64,000 bases of DNA, taken from NCBI GenBank assembly GCA_964472785.1, contig CAYYMH010000008.1:53322-117321 (forward strand), written 5' to 3'. The notes beneath the pieces were generated by a model, which was given only the letters and a program-made list of their open reading frames with translations, made no database searches and was not told where the DNA came from. Positions 1 through 8,012 of the stretch are shown in pieces (the first letter of the stretch is position 1; the number at the start of each line of letters is the position of its first letter). The DNA comes from CAYYMH01 sp964472785. GTDB lineage: Bacteria > Zhuqueibacterota > Zhuqueibacteria > Thermofontimicrobiales > Thermofontimicrobiaceae. The position numbers and the translations under genes are program-made.

Positions 1-1
1 G

Positions 2-394
2 GATAAAATTGCAGCGTTTTCAAAAAAAGCGTTTAACGGTATCTACTTTCCAATGCGCTTTGCGGCTAAAGCACCAATCATTATTGTAATGTTAGCCAAA
101 TTAGATATTTTAGCCAATCGGATTGGCAAGCAAATTCAGGATATTCATTATTATTTTATAGATTGTGGAATCGCAGGAGAGCATCTGGTGCTACAGGCAC
201 ATGAGTTAGGACTTGGGACATGCTGGATCGGGTGGTTCAATGCGCGTCAGGTGAGAAATTTTTTGAACATCCCAAAATCATACAAAATCGTATCTTTAAT
301 CAGTATGGGTTACCCGGAAATTGAAAAAGACGATGTTGCCAAGCGTCTCTCTATCGATGAAATTTTGTGGTTCAATAAATTCGGCAATGAATAA
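2..394 (+). CDS. Nitroreductase family protein, C-terminal part (gene enters from left edge)
   Basis: The reading frame is open from base 2, so the gene starts outside the window and the ATG at 53 is internal. The visible 130 or so residues carry the typical nitroreductase C-terminal half: a GIAGEHLVLQAHELGLGTCW helix followed by IGWFN, and a late MGYPE motif. Members are FMN-dependent NAD(P)H oxidoreductases of the cytoplasm; the substrate cannot be told from sequence. The FMN-binding N-terminal residues are not visible. sfsA follows 37 bases later on the same strand, so the two may be co-transcribed. Confidence 0.85.
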   Translation, partial: DKIAAFSKKAFNGIYFPMRFAAKAPIIIVMLAKLDILANRIGKQIQDIHYYFIDCGIAGEHLVLQAHELGLGTCWIGWFNARQVRNFLNIPKSYKIVSLISMGYPEIEKDDVAKRLSIDEILWFNKFGNE

Positions 395-431
395 AAAACC
401 TCAAATTTACCAGTAGTTAAAAATCATAACG

Positions 432-1127
432 ATGAAAATAGACAAACCATTAACATCCGGTACCCTGCTTAAAAGATATAAACGGTTTTTGGCGGATATC
501 CGGCTCGAAAATGGTGAAATCATTACCACCCACTGCCCGAATTCAGGCAGCATGCTTTCCTGCAATGTCCCCGGAAGCCCGGTTCTGCTTTCCTATCATG
601 ACAATCCGAAAAGAAAATACCAATATACCTGGGAAATGGTTAAGGTGGATTCAATTTGGGTTGGCATAAACACGATGGTTCCGAACAAACTCGTAGCCCA
701 ATCTATCCAGGCGGGGCTGATTCCGGAATTAACAGGATATGACCAAATACACACTGAGATCAAAGTAAGCGACCACAGCCGGTTGGATTTGATGCTTGAG
801 AACAAAATGGGGAAATGTTTTGTTGAAGTTAAAAATGTTACGCTGGTTCAAGATGGAGTTGCCCTTTTCCCCGACGCAGTGACCAGTCGCGGAACAAAAC
901 ATTTAAATGAATTAATCGAATTGAAACGAAAAGAACATCGCGCAGTCAGCTTTTTCCTGATTCAGCGGAGCGACGGGAATTCCTTTTCTCCGGCTAATAT
1001 AATCGATCCCGCTTACGGTTCTGCGCTCAGACAAGCTTATCGCGCCGGCGTGGAAATTTTAGCCTACAGAGCAAAAGTCACTCCCAAAGAAATTACCATT
1101 GACCGTAGATTGGATGTCAAATTATAA
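432..1127 (+). CDS. sfsA: SfsA family nuclease-like protein
   Basis: The 231-residue protein has the usual SfsA length and all family blocks: THCPNSGSM (about 33-41), VGINTMVPNKL (77-87), DHSRLDLML (114-122), FVEVKNVTL (130-138) and FPDAVTSRGTKHLNEL (146-161). D119, E132 and K134 sit in a PD-(D/E)XK-like arrangement. The family was named 'sugar fermentation stimulation' in E. coli; an N-terminal OB-fold with a nuclease-like domain has been described, and its cellular role remains poorly defined. It follows a nitroreductase gene by 37 bases. Identification is firm; function is only family-level. Confidence 0.95.
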   Translation: MKIDKPLTSGTLLKRYKRFLADIRLENGEIITTHCPNSGSMLSCNVPGSPVLLSYHDNPKRKYQYTWEMVKVDSIWVGINTMVPNKLVAQSIQAGLIPELTGYDQIHTEIKVSDHSRLDLMLENKMGKCFVEVKNVTLVQDGVALFPDAVTSRGTKHLNELIELKRKEHRAVSFFLIQRSDGNSFSPANIIDPAYGSALRQAYRAGVEILAYRAKVTPKEITIDRRLDVKL

Positions 1128-1171
1128 AAAAACGGACTGAGCTGAATAAAATTATCTTAAAGCTCAATCCG
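1126..1171 (-). terminator. Intrinsic terminator for the AgmX/PglI-like gene
   Basis: On the minus strand the arms CGGATTGAGCT and AGCTCAGTCCG (one mismatch) form a hairpin followed by seven T residues. It lies 40 bases past the stop of the minus-strand gene at 1211-2401 and immediately after sfsA on the opposite strand, so it may serve both convergent genes. Confidence 0.7.
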
Positions 1172-1210
1172 CATTAGGGGAGAGATGATCGTAAATAGGG
1201 ACGCTAACAT

Positions 1211-2401
1211 CTAATAACCAAAAACATAGCTTTGACGGTATCCGACAACGCCAACCTCTTCATCACAGCGGCCAAAATCCCTCCAGCGTCTAATTTTGCT
1301 CACGATGCACCTGATCATTTGTGTGTTTTCAATTGTGGAATTCACAATTTGAACACCGTCCACATGTCCTTTTGGATTGACTAATATTCTGACTTCAAGT
1401 TTCCCTTTTAAATCAGGTTCTTTTTTAATTGCTTGTTTATAACAATCCTGAATCGCTCTTTTATGTGATAATAGAATTTTGGTAACATACTCCGTCGTCC
1501 GGATAGCTTTCCGTTTTATTTGATCCGGTAGTAACGATTCTTCCTGGACGTCGAGCGCGACGTTTTTTTTTGCTTCTTCCAGTTTCCGTGCCTGCAAAGG
1601 CGTTAAGGAAGCCAGCTCTTCTTCCAGTGAAGCCGTTGTTTTTGAACCCTTTAAATTTCCTGAATATACAGTACCACCGCCTGAAACATAGGCATTATTG
1701 TGACCGAAATTTTGAAAGCCAGCTAATTTAATATCCTTGGATGAATTTTTGAGCATCTCTTTAGCATATTCGTCATGAGTAAAAATATCGCTGATTTCCT
1801 GTTCGAATTCTGATTCTGATCCATTACCCACATATCCAAGAACGCCTCTTTGATTCACTTCACGAGTACGCGCACTTACGAAAAGATCATCGTGTTCGAC
1901 TCGGCTGACCTGTCGATCTTCCAAATTCTGAACACCGTAGTCTGATAGTGCAGGAACATTGACAACCGATGATTGATCGGACGTTATTCCTTCAGAAATA
2001 TCCACTTCACTCACACCACCGCCGCCTGTTGATTCTCCATAAGCTAAAACGTCTTCCGGCATGTCCAAACTGGCATCACTTTTTTCTCCCTCAAACGGGG
2101 ATACGACTTTTTCAACATCCTTTTCTAATAATAAATTCGCGTACCTTTTCTGTATCTTTTCGATATTAACCTGATCGGTCCTTTCTTTAATTATTCTCAT
2201 TAAAAAAATTATGACGGCAATTTCCAAAATACAGGTGATTAAAAGTATAATCGAAAAACGTAAATCCCACTGCTGCCGCCAGCTTCTTTTAAACTGTTTG
2301 GGGAATTTTAAGTTGTCTGGTGTTGGGTGGCGATAAGGCGATTCATCCGCAACAAAATCGGGTTCTTTTAATTTAATTTTATCTTTGATTTTTGTAATCA
2401 T
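1211..2401 (-). CDS. Single-pass inner-membrane protein with AgmX/PglI C-terminal (TonB-like) domain
   Basis: The 396-residue protein starts with a cytoplasmic segment of about 45 residues, one transmembrane helix (about 48-70, IILLITCILEIAVIIFL), a long low-complexity periplasmic linker and a C-terminal domain of about 100 residues. That domain has the pattern of AgmX/PglI C-terminal (TonB-like) domains: KGKLEVRILVNPKGHVDGV, a conserved Cys in RCIVSKIRRW, and a final aromatic. Such proteins occur beside ExbB/ExbD-type motors or gliding genes in Myxococcota and FCB bacteria; no motor genes are adjacent here. The ATG at 2401 is preferred to a TTG at 2449. It could energise an outer-membrane process, but this is inference. 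Confidence 0.7.
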   Translation of the reverse strand: MITKIKDKIKLKEPDFVADESPYRHPTPDNLKFPKQFKRSWRQQWDLRFSIILLITCILEIAVIIFLMRIIKERTDQVNIEKIQKRYANLLLEKDVEKVVSPFEGEKSDASLDMPEDVLAYGESTGGGGVSEVDISEGITSDQSSVVNVPALSDYGVQNLEDRQVSRVEHDDLFVSARTREVNQRGVLGYVGNGSESEFEQEISDIFTHDEYAKEMLKNSSKDIKLAGFQNFGHNNAYVSGGGTVYSGNLKGSKTTASLEEELASLTPLQARKLEEAKKNVALDVQEESLLPDQIKRKAIRTTEYVTKILLSHKRAIQDCYKQAIKKEPDLKGKLEVRILVNPKGHVDGVQIVNSTIENTQMIRCIVSKIRRWRDFGRCDEEVGVVGYRQSYVFGY

Positions 2402-2807
2402 GATATTAAATTTGGGAATAGGTGAATATTGACTGAAAATACCAACCAAAACAGCAGTAGCGAAACGTACAGGATGGCGCTATGGTGTTAATTTTCTAGA
2501 TGATATTGCCTATTAATGAATAAATTATCAACAAAAAATATGCCAGTTAATGATTATTTTTTATAGTTTTGATATAACATTTTATTTTTAAACAGTTATT
2601 TGCTATCTAACCCTCTGTTTAATTACAATATTGAAATCAATTTTGTATTACATGGGTACATTGCTACCTTTTTTGTCTCAAAATGTAACAAAAATCTGAG
2701 AGTTAATTTATAAAAAACCATTTCAAATTAATGAACTATTATGAAAAACGTGCATATAAATAAAACATTCAAATCTATACTTTTACTTTATTTGAGGAGA
2801 CAAATTG
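2402..2807. other. Divergent intergenic region, AT-rich
   Basis: About 400 bases between the divergent AgmX-like gene and the M28 peptidase. It is strongly AT-rich and must hold both promoters. I see no convincing -35/-10 pair, no hairpin of note and no small gene. The only clear signal is GAGGAG at 2793-2798, the ribosome binding site of the peptidase gene. Confidence 0.5.
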
Positions 2808-4595
2808 ATGAACCATTTTATTCGACTGTTTCTGATACTATTTTTATTTATTTCGACCGCTTCAAACTATGCCCAGGAATCAGCAGATATCACGATCCCT
2901 GAACTCCGGCAGCATATTTCTTTTCTTGCGTCAGATTCTCTAAAAGGAAGAAAACCGGGAACCAACGAAGATAAAATTGCAGCTAATTATATTCGCGAGC
3001 AGCTCATCCAAAATAAATTATCCTTGTTAGGTGATGACGGATTTCAAAAATTTTCCGTTTTGTCATCAATAGAAGCGGGGGAAAACAACACACTTCAAAG
3101 CGGGAATTTTCAGGCTGAATTAGGTAAAGACTTTACACCATTATCATTTTCAGAAAATGGAAAACTATCAGCAACGTTAGCTTTTGTCGGTTATGGGTTT
3201 GATTTTGAAAAAGACTCTCTGGCATGGAATGATTACGATGGAGTTGACGTTCAAAATAAATGGTGCCTGATGTTGAGAGGTGACCCGGAAATTGACAATC
3301 CAAACAGCCCCTATTCTCCTTACAGCTCTTTGAGAAAAAAAGTTTTGGTAGCAAAAGATCATGGCGCTACAGGCGTTATTTTTGTTTCAGGAGAAAAGTT
3401 TGACAAGGAAGATCAACTTATCGAGCTGATTTATGACAAAAGTATGTCAAACGCCGGTATTCCGGTCATTCATATCAAGCGCGCGCTTGCTGATCTCATT
3501 TTGAAAGATCAGAATAAAACCATCGCAAATCTGGAAAAAGTTTTAAATGAGACCAAAAAGCCGCACAGTTTTGAAACAGGGCAAACTGTAGCAGCTGAAG
3601 TTGAAATTATAAAAAATGAAGACCTCACCCAAAATATTGTAGCTCTGCTTCCCGGCTCGGATGATGTGCTAAAAAACGAATATATCGTCATCGGCGCCCA
3701 CTACGACCATCTTGGCATGGGCGGACCCGGCTCCGGTTCGCGGCGCCCGGACACGCTGGCAATTCACAACGGCGCAGATGATAACGCCTCCGGGGTAGCG
3801 GCAATTCTCGAAATCGTTGAAAAACTCGCCGCCCAAAAAAATGATCTCAAACGAAGTGTTATTTTTGTTGCCTTTGGCGCAGAAGAAATGGGCACGCTGG
3901 GTTCATCTTTTTTTGTTAACAACCCGCTGGTGGATTTGAAACGGATCAAATTCATGTTCAACCTTGATATGATCGGCAGATTAGATACGTTAAATTCCAA
4001 CTTGAGCATTGGCGGTGTCGGAACGGCGCGTGAATTAGAGGATTTGGTTAAAAATATCGCTGATCAGCATAAGTTAAAAATATCGGTTTCCAAAGAAGGA
4101 TACGGTCCTTCGGATCACGCCAATTTTTACGCCAACGATATTCCGGTGTTAGCTTTCTTTACCGGCGCACATGAAGATTATCACACACCGGCAGATGATG
4201 TCGAATTTATCAATTTCGACGGTGAGAAAATGATTTCAGACATTGTTTTCGATTTGGCCAAACGCGTCGCTAATCAGCCGAAGGCTTTTGTTTATCAGCA
4301 AGCCGGTCCCAAAGAACGTCCCGGAGGACGCAGACGTTTTAAAGTCACGCTCGGCATCATGCCGGATCACGTTGCGACTGATATCAAAGGAATGAAAGTA
4401 CAGTTAGTAATAAAGGATCGACCTGCCTATTTAGGCGGGATGCAGAAAGGCGATATCATCGTGGCGATGGAGGGAAAGCCGGTTAACGATATTTATGACT
4501 ATATGAACCGTCTCAATGAGTTCAAACCGGGACAGCGCATCAGTATCGAAGTCATGCGTAACGGTAAAAAGGAGATTTTAATCGTGGAGTTGTGA
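2808..4595 (+). CDS. Secreted M28 family zinc aminopeptidase with PA and PDZ domains
   Basis: The 595-residue product begins with a signal peptide (about 1-22). A PA-type insert (about 125-240) precedes the M28 catalytic domain (about 265-490). Zinc-ligand motifs are visible in order: GAHYDHLG, NGADDNASG, FGAEEMG, NLDMIGR and YHTPADD. A PDZ domain closes the protein (about 515-595: AYLGGMQKGDIIVAMEGKPV). The family removes N-terminal residues from peptides in the periplasm or outside the cell. ATG 2808 is chosen over TTG 2805 because GGAG lies 8 bases upstream. It is transcribed alone. The exact substrate is unknown. Confidence 0.92.
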   Translation: MNHFIRLFLILFLFISTASNYAQESADITIPELRQHISFLASDSLKGRKPGTNEDKIAANYIREQLIQNKLSLLGDDGFQKFSVLSSIEAGENNTLQSGNFQAELGKDFTPLSFSENGKLSATLAFVGYGFDFEKDSLAWNDYDGVDVQNKWCLMLRGDPEIDNPNSPYSPYSSLRKKVLVAKDHGATGVIFVSGEKFDKEDQLIELIYDKSMSNAGIPVIHIKRALADLILKDQNKTIANLEKVLNETKKPHSFETGQTVAAEVEIIKNEDLTQNIVALLPGSDDVLKNEYIVIGAHYDHLGMGGPGSGSRRPDTLAIHNGADDNASGVAAILEIVEKLAAQKNDLKRSVIFVAFGAEEMGTLGSSFFVNNPLVDLKRIKFMFNLDMIGRLDTLNSNLSIGGVGTARELEDLVKNIADQHKLKISVSKEGYGPSDHANFYANDIPVLAFFTGAHEDYHTPADDVEFINFDGEKMISDIVFDLAKRVANQPKAFVYQQAGPKERPGGRRRFKVTLGIMPDHVATDIKGMKVQLVIKDRPAYLGGMQKGDIIVAMEGKPVNDIYDYMNRLNEFKPGQRISIEVMRNGKKEILIVEL

Positions 4596-4619
4596 GGTTC
4601 TTTTTTAAACAAAAATTAG

Positions 4620-4699
4620 CCACCGAGACGCAGAGGACACAGAAATTTTTAAAGATGAAAACAGATTGTTTTTTCTCTGTGCCCTCTGATTCTCCATGG
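4620..4699. repeat. Imperfect inverted repeat of the 'CCGAGACGCAGAGGACACAG' type
   Basis: The arms CCACCGAGACGCAGAGGACA and CCCTCTGATTCTCCATGG are imperfectly complementary (CAGAGG, CACAGA and GAGA blocks pair) around a loop of about 30 bases. From memory, this sequence type occurs between genes in many unrelated bacteria, with no settled function. It sits between convergent genes and could act as a bidirectional terminator. Confidence 0.6.
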
Positions 4700-4706
4700 T
4701 TTATAT

Positions 4707-5222
4707 TTAATTCTCAATTCCCTTCCTCGCTTTCACACCATGCACATAATAATGTTTAATCTCTTTCATTTCGGTCACCAGATCTACTGCTTCAATAAGC
4801 CGGGAATCCACATTGCGTCCGGTAATGATCAGTTCGACATGGTCGGGCTTGGCTTTGATGATATCCAGCAAATCTTCTGCTGTAAACAAACCAAAATAAA
4901 CGGCAATATTTGCCTCATCCAAAATAACCATATCGTATTCGCCGTTCAGAATAATTTGTCTTGCTTCCTTCAATCCATTTTGAGCGAGTTCAATATCCTT
5001 TTTATCCGCTTCTTTTTTTATAAAACAGCGGCGACCGTATTGCTTTACTGTAATTAAATCCTCAAAGCGCTTTAATGCTTTCAATTCGCTGTAGTCCATT
5101 CCTTTGACGAATTGCGCGATGAACACCTTCAAACCGGCGCCCGCTGCTCTCAAAGCTGATCCCAGCGCTGCGGTTGTCTTCCCTTTTCCGTTACCGGTGT
5201 AAACTTGCACATATCCTTTCAT
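4707..5222 (-). CDS. cobO: Cob(I)yrinic acid a,c-diamide adenosyltransferase (CobO/BtuR type)
   Basis: The 171-residue product adds the adenosyl group from ATP to cob(I)alamin or corrinoid precursors in the cytoplasm. The start MKGYVQVYTGNGKGKTTAAL has the family P-loop (GNGKGKTT) at about 10-17; later blocks are QFVKGM, VILDEANIAV and HVELIITGRN. ATG 5222 is chosen because GAGG lies 6 bases upstream. An earlier in-frame start at 5294 would extend into the preceding permease gene and add residues foreign to the family. It is last in the B12 uptake operon, 23 bases after btuC, so imported corrinoid can be converted directly to the coenzyme form. Confidence 0.93.
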   Translation of the reverse strand: MKGYVQVYTGNGKGKTTAALGSALRAAGAGLKVFIAQFVKGMDYSELKALKRFEDLITVKQYGRRCFIKKEADKKDIELAQNGLKEARQIILNGEYDMVILDEANIAVYFGLFTAEDLLDIIKAKPDHVELIITGRNVDSRLIEAVDLVTEMKEIKHYYVHGVKARKGIEN

Positions 5223-5245
5223 TGTTAACCTCGATTGTGATTTAT

Positions 5246-6253
5246 CTATAATGATAATATTCCCTTGTTTGACGATCTCCGCAAAAGCAGCCACAGAAAA
5301 AACGGTCCGCCCAACAGCGCCGTAATAACCCCTACCGGTATCTCCGCCGGTGCAATTAAAATACGGGAAATCGTGTCACAAAAAACCAAAAAGGCGCCGC
5401 CGAACACAAAGCTGGCAACAGACAAGTACCGGTGATCCGCACCGATAAGTAACCGACAAATATGCGGCGCCATCATGCCAACAAATCCGATGGGACCGAC
5501 GATTGAAACTAAGCCGCCAATCATCAGCGACGTCACCAAAAACAGCAGTACCTTAACGCGATTAATCGCCACCCCACGGCTCATGGCAATGTCATCACTG
5601 ATTATAATCAAATTCAGTTCGTGAGTCAAATAGAAAATAACCAAACTCCCCAACACCACGAGCGGCAGCAATGTCAGCACCGGTTTGTAACCAAAGATTT
5701 CGAAGCCACCCATCAACCAGCGGATAATACGAAACGAATTGGCGAAATCGCTGAGATACTGAATAAATAAAATCAAGCTCGAAAAAAAGAAATTGATGGC
5801 GACGCCGGCAATCAACAGCGTTGCTGTGGAAAATCCTTGTTTGATTCGTGTTAATCCGTAAACCAGTGCCACTGAAATCATCGCACCACCAAATGCGAAG
5901 AACGACTGACCGGAAATCCCGACAAGTGAAAAAATGATACCGATTTTGGTGTACAGAGCAGCTCCGAATGCCGCACCGCTGGACACGCCCAGCGTGAAAG
6001 GCGTCGCCAACGGATTTCGGAACATTGCCTGAAAAGCCATGCCACTGAGCGATAAAGCAGCACCGGCTAAAAAAGCGGTTAAAATGCGAGGCAGCCGGAT
6101 TTTCAAAAATATCGCCAATATAGTTTGATCGGTCGCTGAGGAAAGCAACTCACGCGGGTGAATAAACTCCATGCCGATAAACGGGGCAATCGATAACACC
6201 AATCCGGCAAAAAAAATAAGCAAAAGCAAAACGATCGGCCTGTTAATTTTCAT
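5246..6253 (-). CDS. btuC: Cobalamin ABC transporter permease (FecCD family)
   Basis: This 335-residue polytopic protein has the FecCD/BtuC signatures: RLPRILTAFLAGAALSLSG near residue 50, GMAFQAMFRNPLATP, ISSDDIAMSRGVAINRVK in the ATPase-coupling region, and GPIGFVGMMAPHICRLLIG. It should form the transmembrane channel of a BtuCDF importer. Its ATG overlaps the btuD stop by four bases (ATGA), indicating translational coupling. The family also moves haem and ferric siderophores; the cobalamin assignment rests on the upstream riboswitch and on cobO downstream. Confidence 0.9.
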   Translation of the reverse strand: MKINRPIVLLLLIFFAGLVLSIAPFIGMEFIHPRELLSSATDQTILAIFLKIRLPRILTAFLAGAALSLSGMAFQAMFRNPLATPFTLGVSSGAAFGAALYTKIGIIFSLVGISGQSFFAFGGAMISVALVYGLTRIKQGFSTATLLIAGVAINFFFSSLILFIQYLSDFANSFRIIRWLMGGFEIFGYKPVLTLLPLVVLGSLVIFYLTHELNLIIISDDIAMSRGVAINRVKVLLFLVTSLMIGGLVSIVGPIGFVGMMAPHICRLLIGADHRYLSVASFVFGGAFLVFCDTISRILIAPAEIPVGVITALLGGPFFLWLLLRRSSNKGILSL

Positions 6254-7041
6254 GATTTGCCTCCACCCGGAACGATGATGGGCTGACCGGTTTGCGGATG
6301 TGCGGTAAAAATAAAGTGTGTTTCATAGACACGGTTCAAAATGTGTTCTTGCATCACCTCTGCCGGTTTTCCCAAAAAATTGACTTGTCCATCCTTCAAG
6401 ATCATAATTTTTTTTCCGTTTAAGACTGCATTGTTAATGTCATGAGTCACGGCGAATATCGTCTTCCCCAACTCCTGGTTAATATTGCTCAAAATTTGAT
6501 AAACATCCTGCTCATGTTTCGGATCGAGAAACGTCGTCGGTTCATCCAGCAGTAACAGCTCTGCTTCCTGAACCAATGCTGCCGCGATAAAAACTGCCTG
6601 TCTCTCGCCGCCGCTTAGCGTGTTCAATTCACGGTGTCTTAAATGAGTAACTTTGGTCAGATCAAGGGCTTGTTGCAGCGCCTTTTTGTCTTCAATTGTA
6701 AAAGACGTAAACGGGCTCAAATAAGGATATCGTCCCATCAGCATAAATTCTTCGACAGTAAAAGGAATAGATGAACCCGGATTTTGTGGCACATAGCTGA
6801 TGATTTTTGCCAGATTCCTCTGACTGATTTTCTCAATTGGTTTGTCCTTTATAAAAATCGAATTATTCGGAGACGGGTAAATGCGCATCAAACATTTGAG
6901 CAAGCTCGTTTTGCCGGCGCCATTGGGCCCGATAATCATCACGTAATCTTTTTTGAAAATCTCAAACGAAACGGACGTTAATATTCTCTTATCCGCTAAT
7001 GTCAGTGAAAGGTCGTTTATGTGAATGATCGGATTGTCCAT
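6250..7041 (-). CDS. btuD: Cobalamin ABC transporter ATP-binding protein
   Basis: A 263-residue ABC ATPase with Walker A GPNGAGKT (about 38-45), a Q-loop region (VPQNPGSS), signature LSGGERQ, Walker B LLLLDEPTTFLD and the H-loop VTHD. These are the features of the FepC/BtuD class. ATG 7041 is preferred to TTG 7056, because only one base then separates it from the btuF stop (TAACATG), and the next gene overlaps it by ATGA. It powers BtuC in the inner membrane. Confidence 0.9.
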   Translation of the reverse strand: MDNPIIHINDLSLTLADKRILTSVSFEIFKKDYVMIIGPNGAGKTSLLKCLMRIYPSPNNSIFIKDKPIEKISQRNLAKIISYVPQNPGSSIPFTVEEFMLMGRYPYLSPFTSFTIEDKKALQQALDLTKVTHLRHRELNTLSGGERQAVFIAAALVQEAELLLLDEPTTFLDPKHEQDVYQILSNINQELGKTIFAVTHDINNAVLNGKKIMILKDGQVNFLGKPAEVMQEHILNRVYETHFIFTAHPQTGQPIIVPGGGKS

Positions 7042-7042
7042 G

Positions 7043-7957
7043 TTAATCCCAGTCAATTTCAGGATGTATTAATTGTGCCATTTTTTCCAATAATAAAATA
7101 AACCGCGGTCCTGGTATAACGGCGAAGCTCTGATTTAAAACAAAAACTCTACCTTCTCGAACAGCATCGATTTGAGGTACGGCTTCCCAATCCGCGATGA
7201 GCTCATTCTCTGTCAATCCCTGACTTTCGTAATCGTACGCCAAATCAAAAATAATATCCGGATTCAGATGAATGATCCCTTCGGCAGAAAGAACCGGAAA
7301 ATCGACAGTCATATTTTTTAAAACATTTTTTCCGCCAGCTAAATTGATGAGCTCATTATAATACGTGTTTTGAGCAGCCGCATAGACCTCTGACAATTCT
7401 CCGGTGCCCAGAGTTCTTCCAACCGACACCAATACAGACGGCTTGCGACGATTTTTTGTCTGTTTTTGAATCCACTGAATGCGTTTTTCGATTGCAGAAA
7501 CCAGACTGTCGGATTTATCCTCTCTTGCAAATTTCTCACCTATTTGGTTAATCGCTTTAATGACGTCAGCGACCATTTTATTATTCACGGTCATGCTTTC
7601 GATGTTAAATTGCGCCAAAAACTCTTTCACTTTATCCTGCTCCGGCAACAGCAAAACAATGTCCGGCTTAAGTCCCACAATCGCCTCGTAATTCGGATCC
7701 AAATAGCCGCCTATTTTCGTTTTCGCTTTTGCTTCCTTCGGATAGGTGCAAAAATCTGTCACACCAACCACCTGCTCACCCAATCCCAGCGTGAATAGTA
7801 TTTCAGTGGTGCTGGGTGATAATGAAATGACACGGTCGTAATTTTGAGCGCGTGAGTTATTCTGTCCTCCATTTTTCTTTTCACAAAATAGAAAAAGAAA
7901 CGCGATGCTTGCAATAACGAAGAAAAAATAAATTTTAAAACCAATAAATCTTTTCAA
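7043..7957 (-). CDS. btuF: Cobalamin-binding lipoprotein (BtuF-like, TroA/FecB fold)
   Basis: A 304-residue substrate-binding protein. The N-terminus has a hydrophobic stretch ending FLFLFC, a plausible lipobox with Cys25. The mature part starts with the class III binding-protein pattern RVISLSPSTTEILFTLGLGE, then VVGVTDFCTYP and YEAIVGLKPDIVLLL; a later block is NPDIIFDLAY. It should capture cobalamin in the periplasm and hand it to BtuC/BtuD encoded immediately downstream. It lies 55 bases after the surface propeller gene in the same operon. Confidence 0.88.
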   Translation of the reverse strand: MKRFIGFKIYFFFVIASIAFLFLFCEKKNGGQNNSRAQNYDRVISLSPSTTEILFTLGLGEQVVGVTDFCTYPKEAKAKTKIGGYLDPNYEAIVGLKPDIVLLLPEQDKVKEFLAQFNIESMTVNNKMVADVIKAINQIGEKFAREDKSDSLVSAIEKRIQWIQKQTKNRRKPSVLVSVGRTLGTGELSEVYAAAQNTYYNELINLAGGKNVLKNMTVDFPVLSAEGIIHLNPDIIFDLAYDYESQGLTENELIADWEAVPQIDAVREGRVFVLNQSFAVIPGPRFILLLEKMAQLIHPEIDWD

Positions 7958-8012
7958 GGATATTTTGTTACCAATTTAATTTAAAAAATATTATTAAAAA
8001 TTGAAACGAAAA

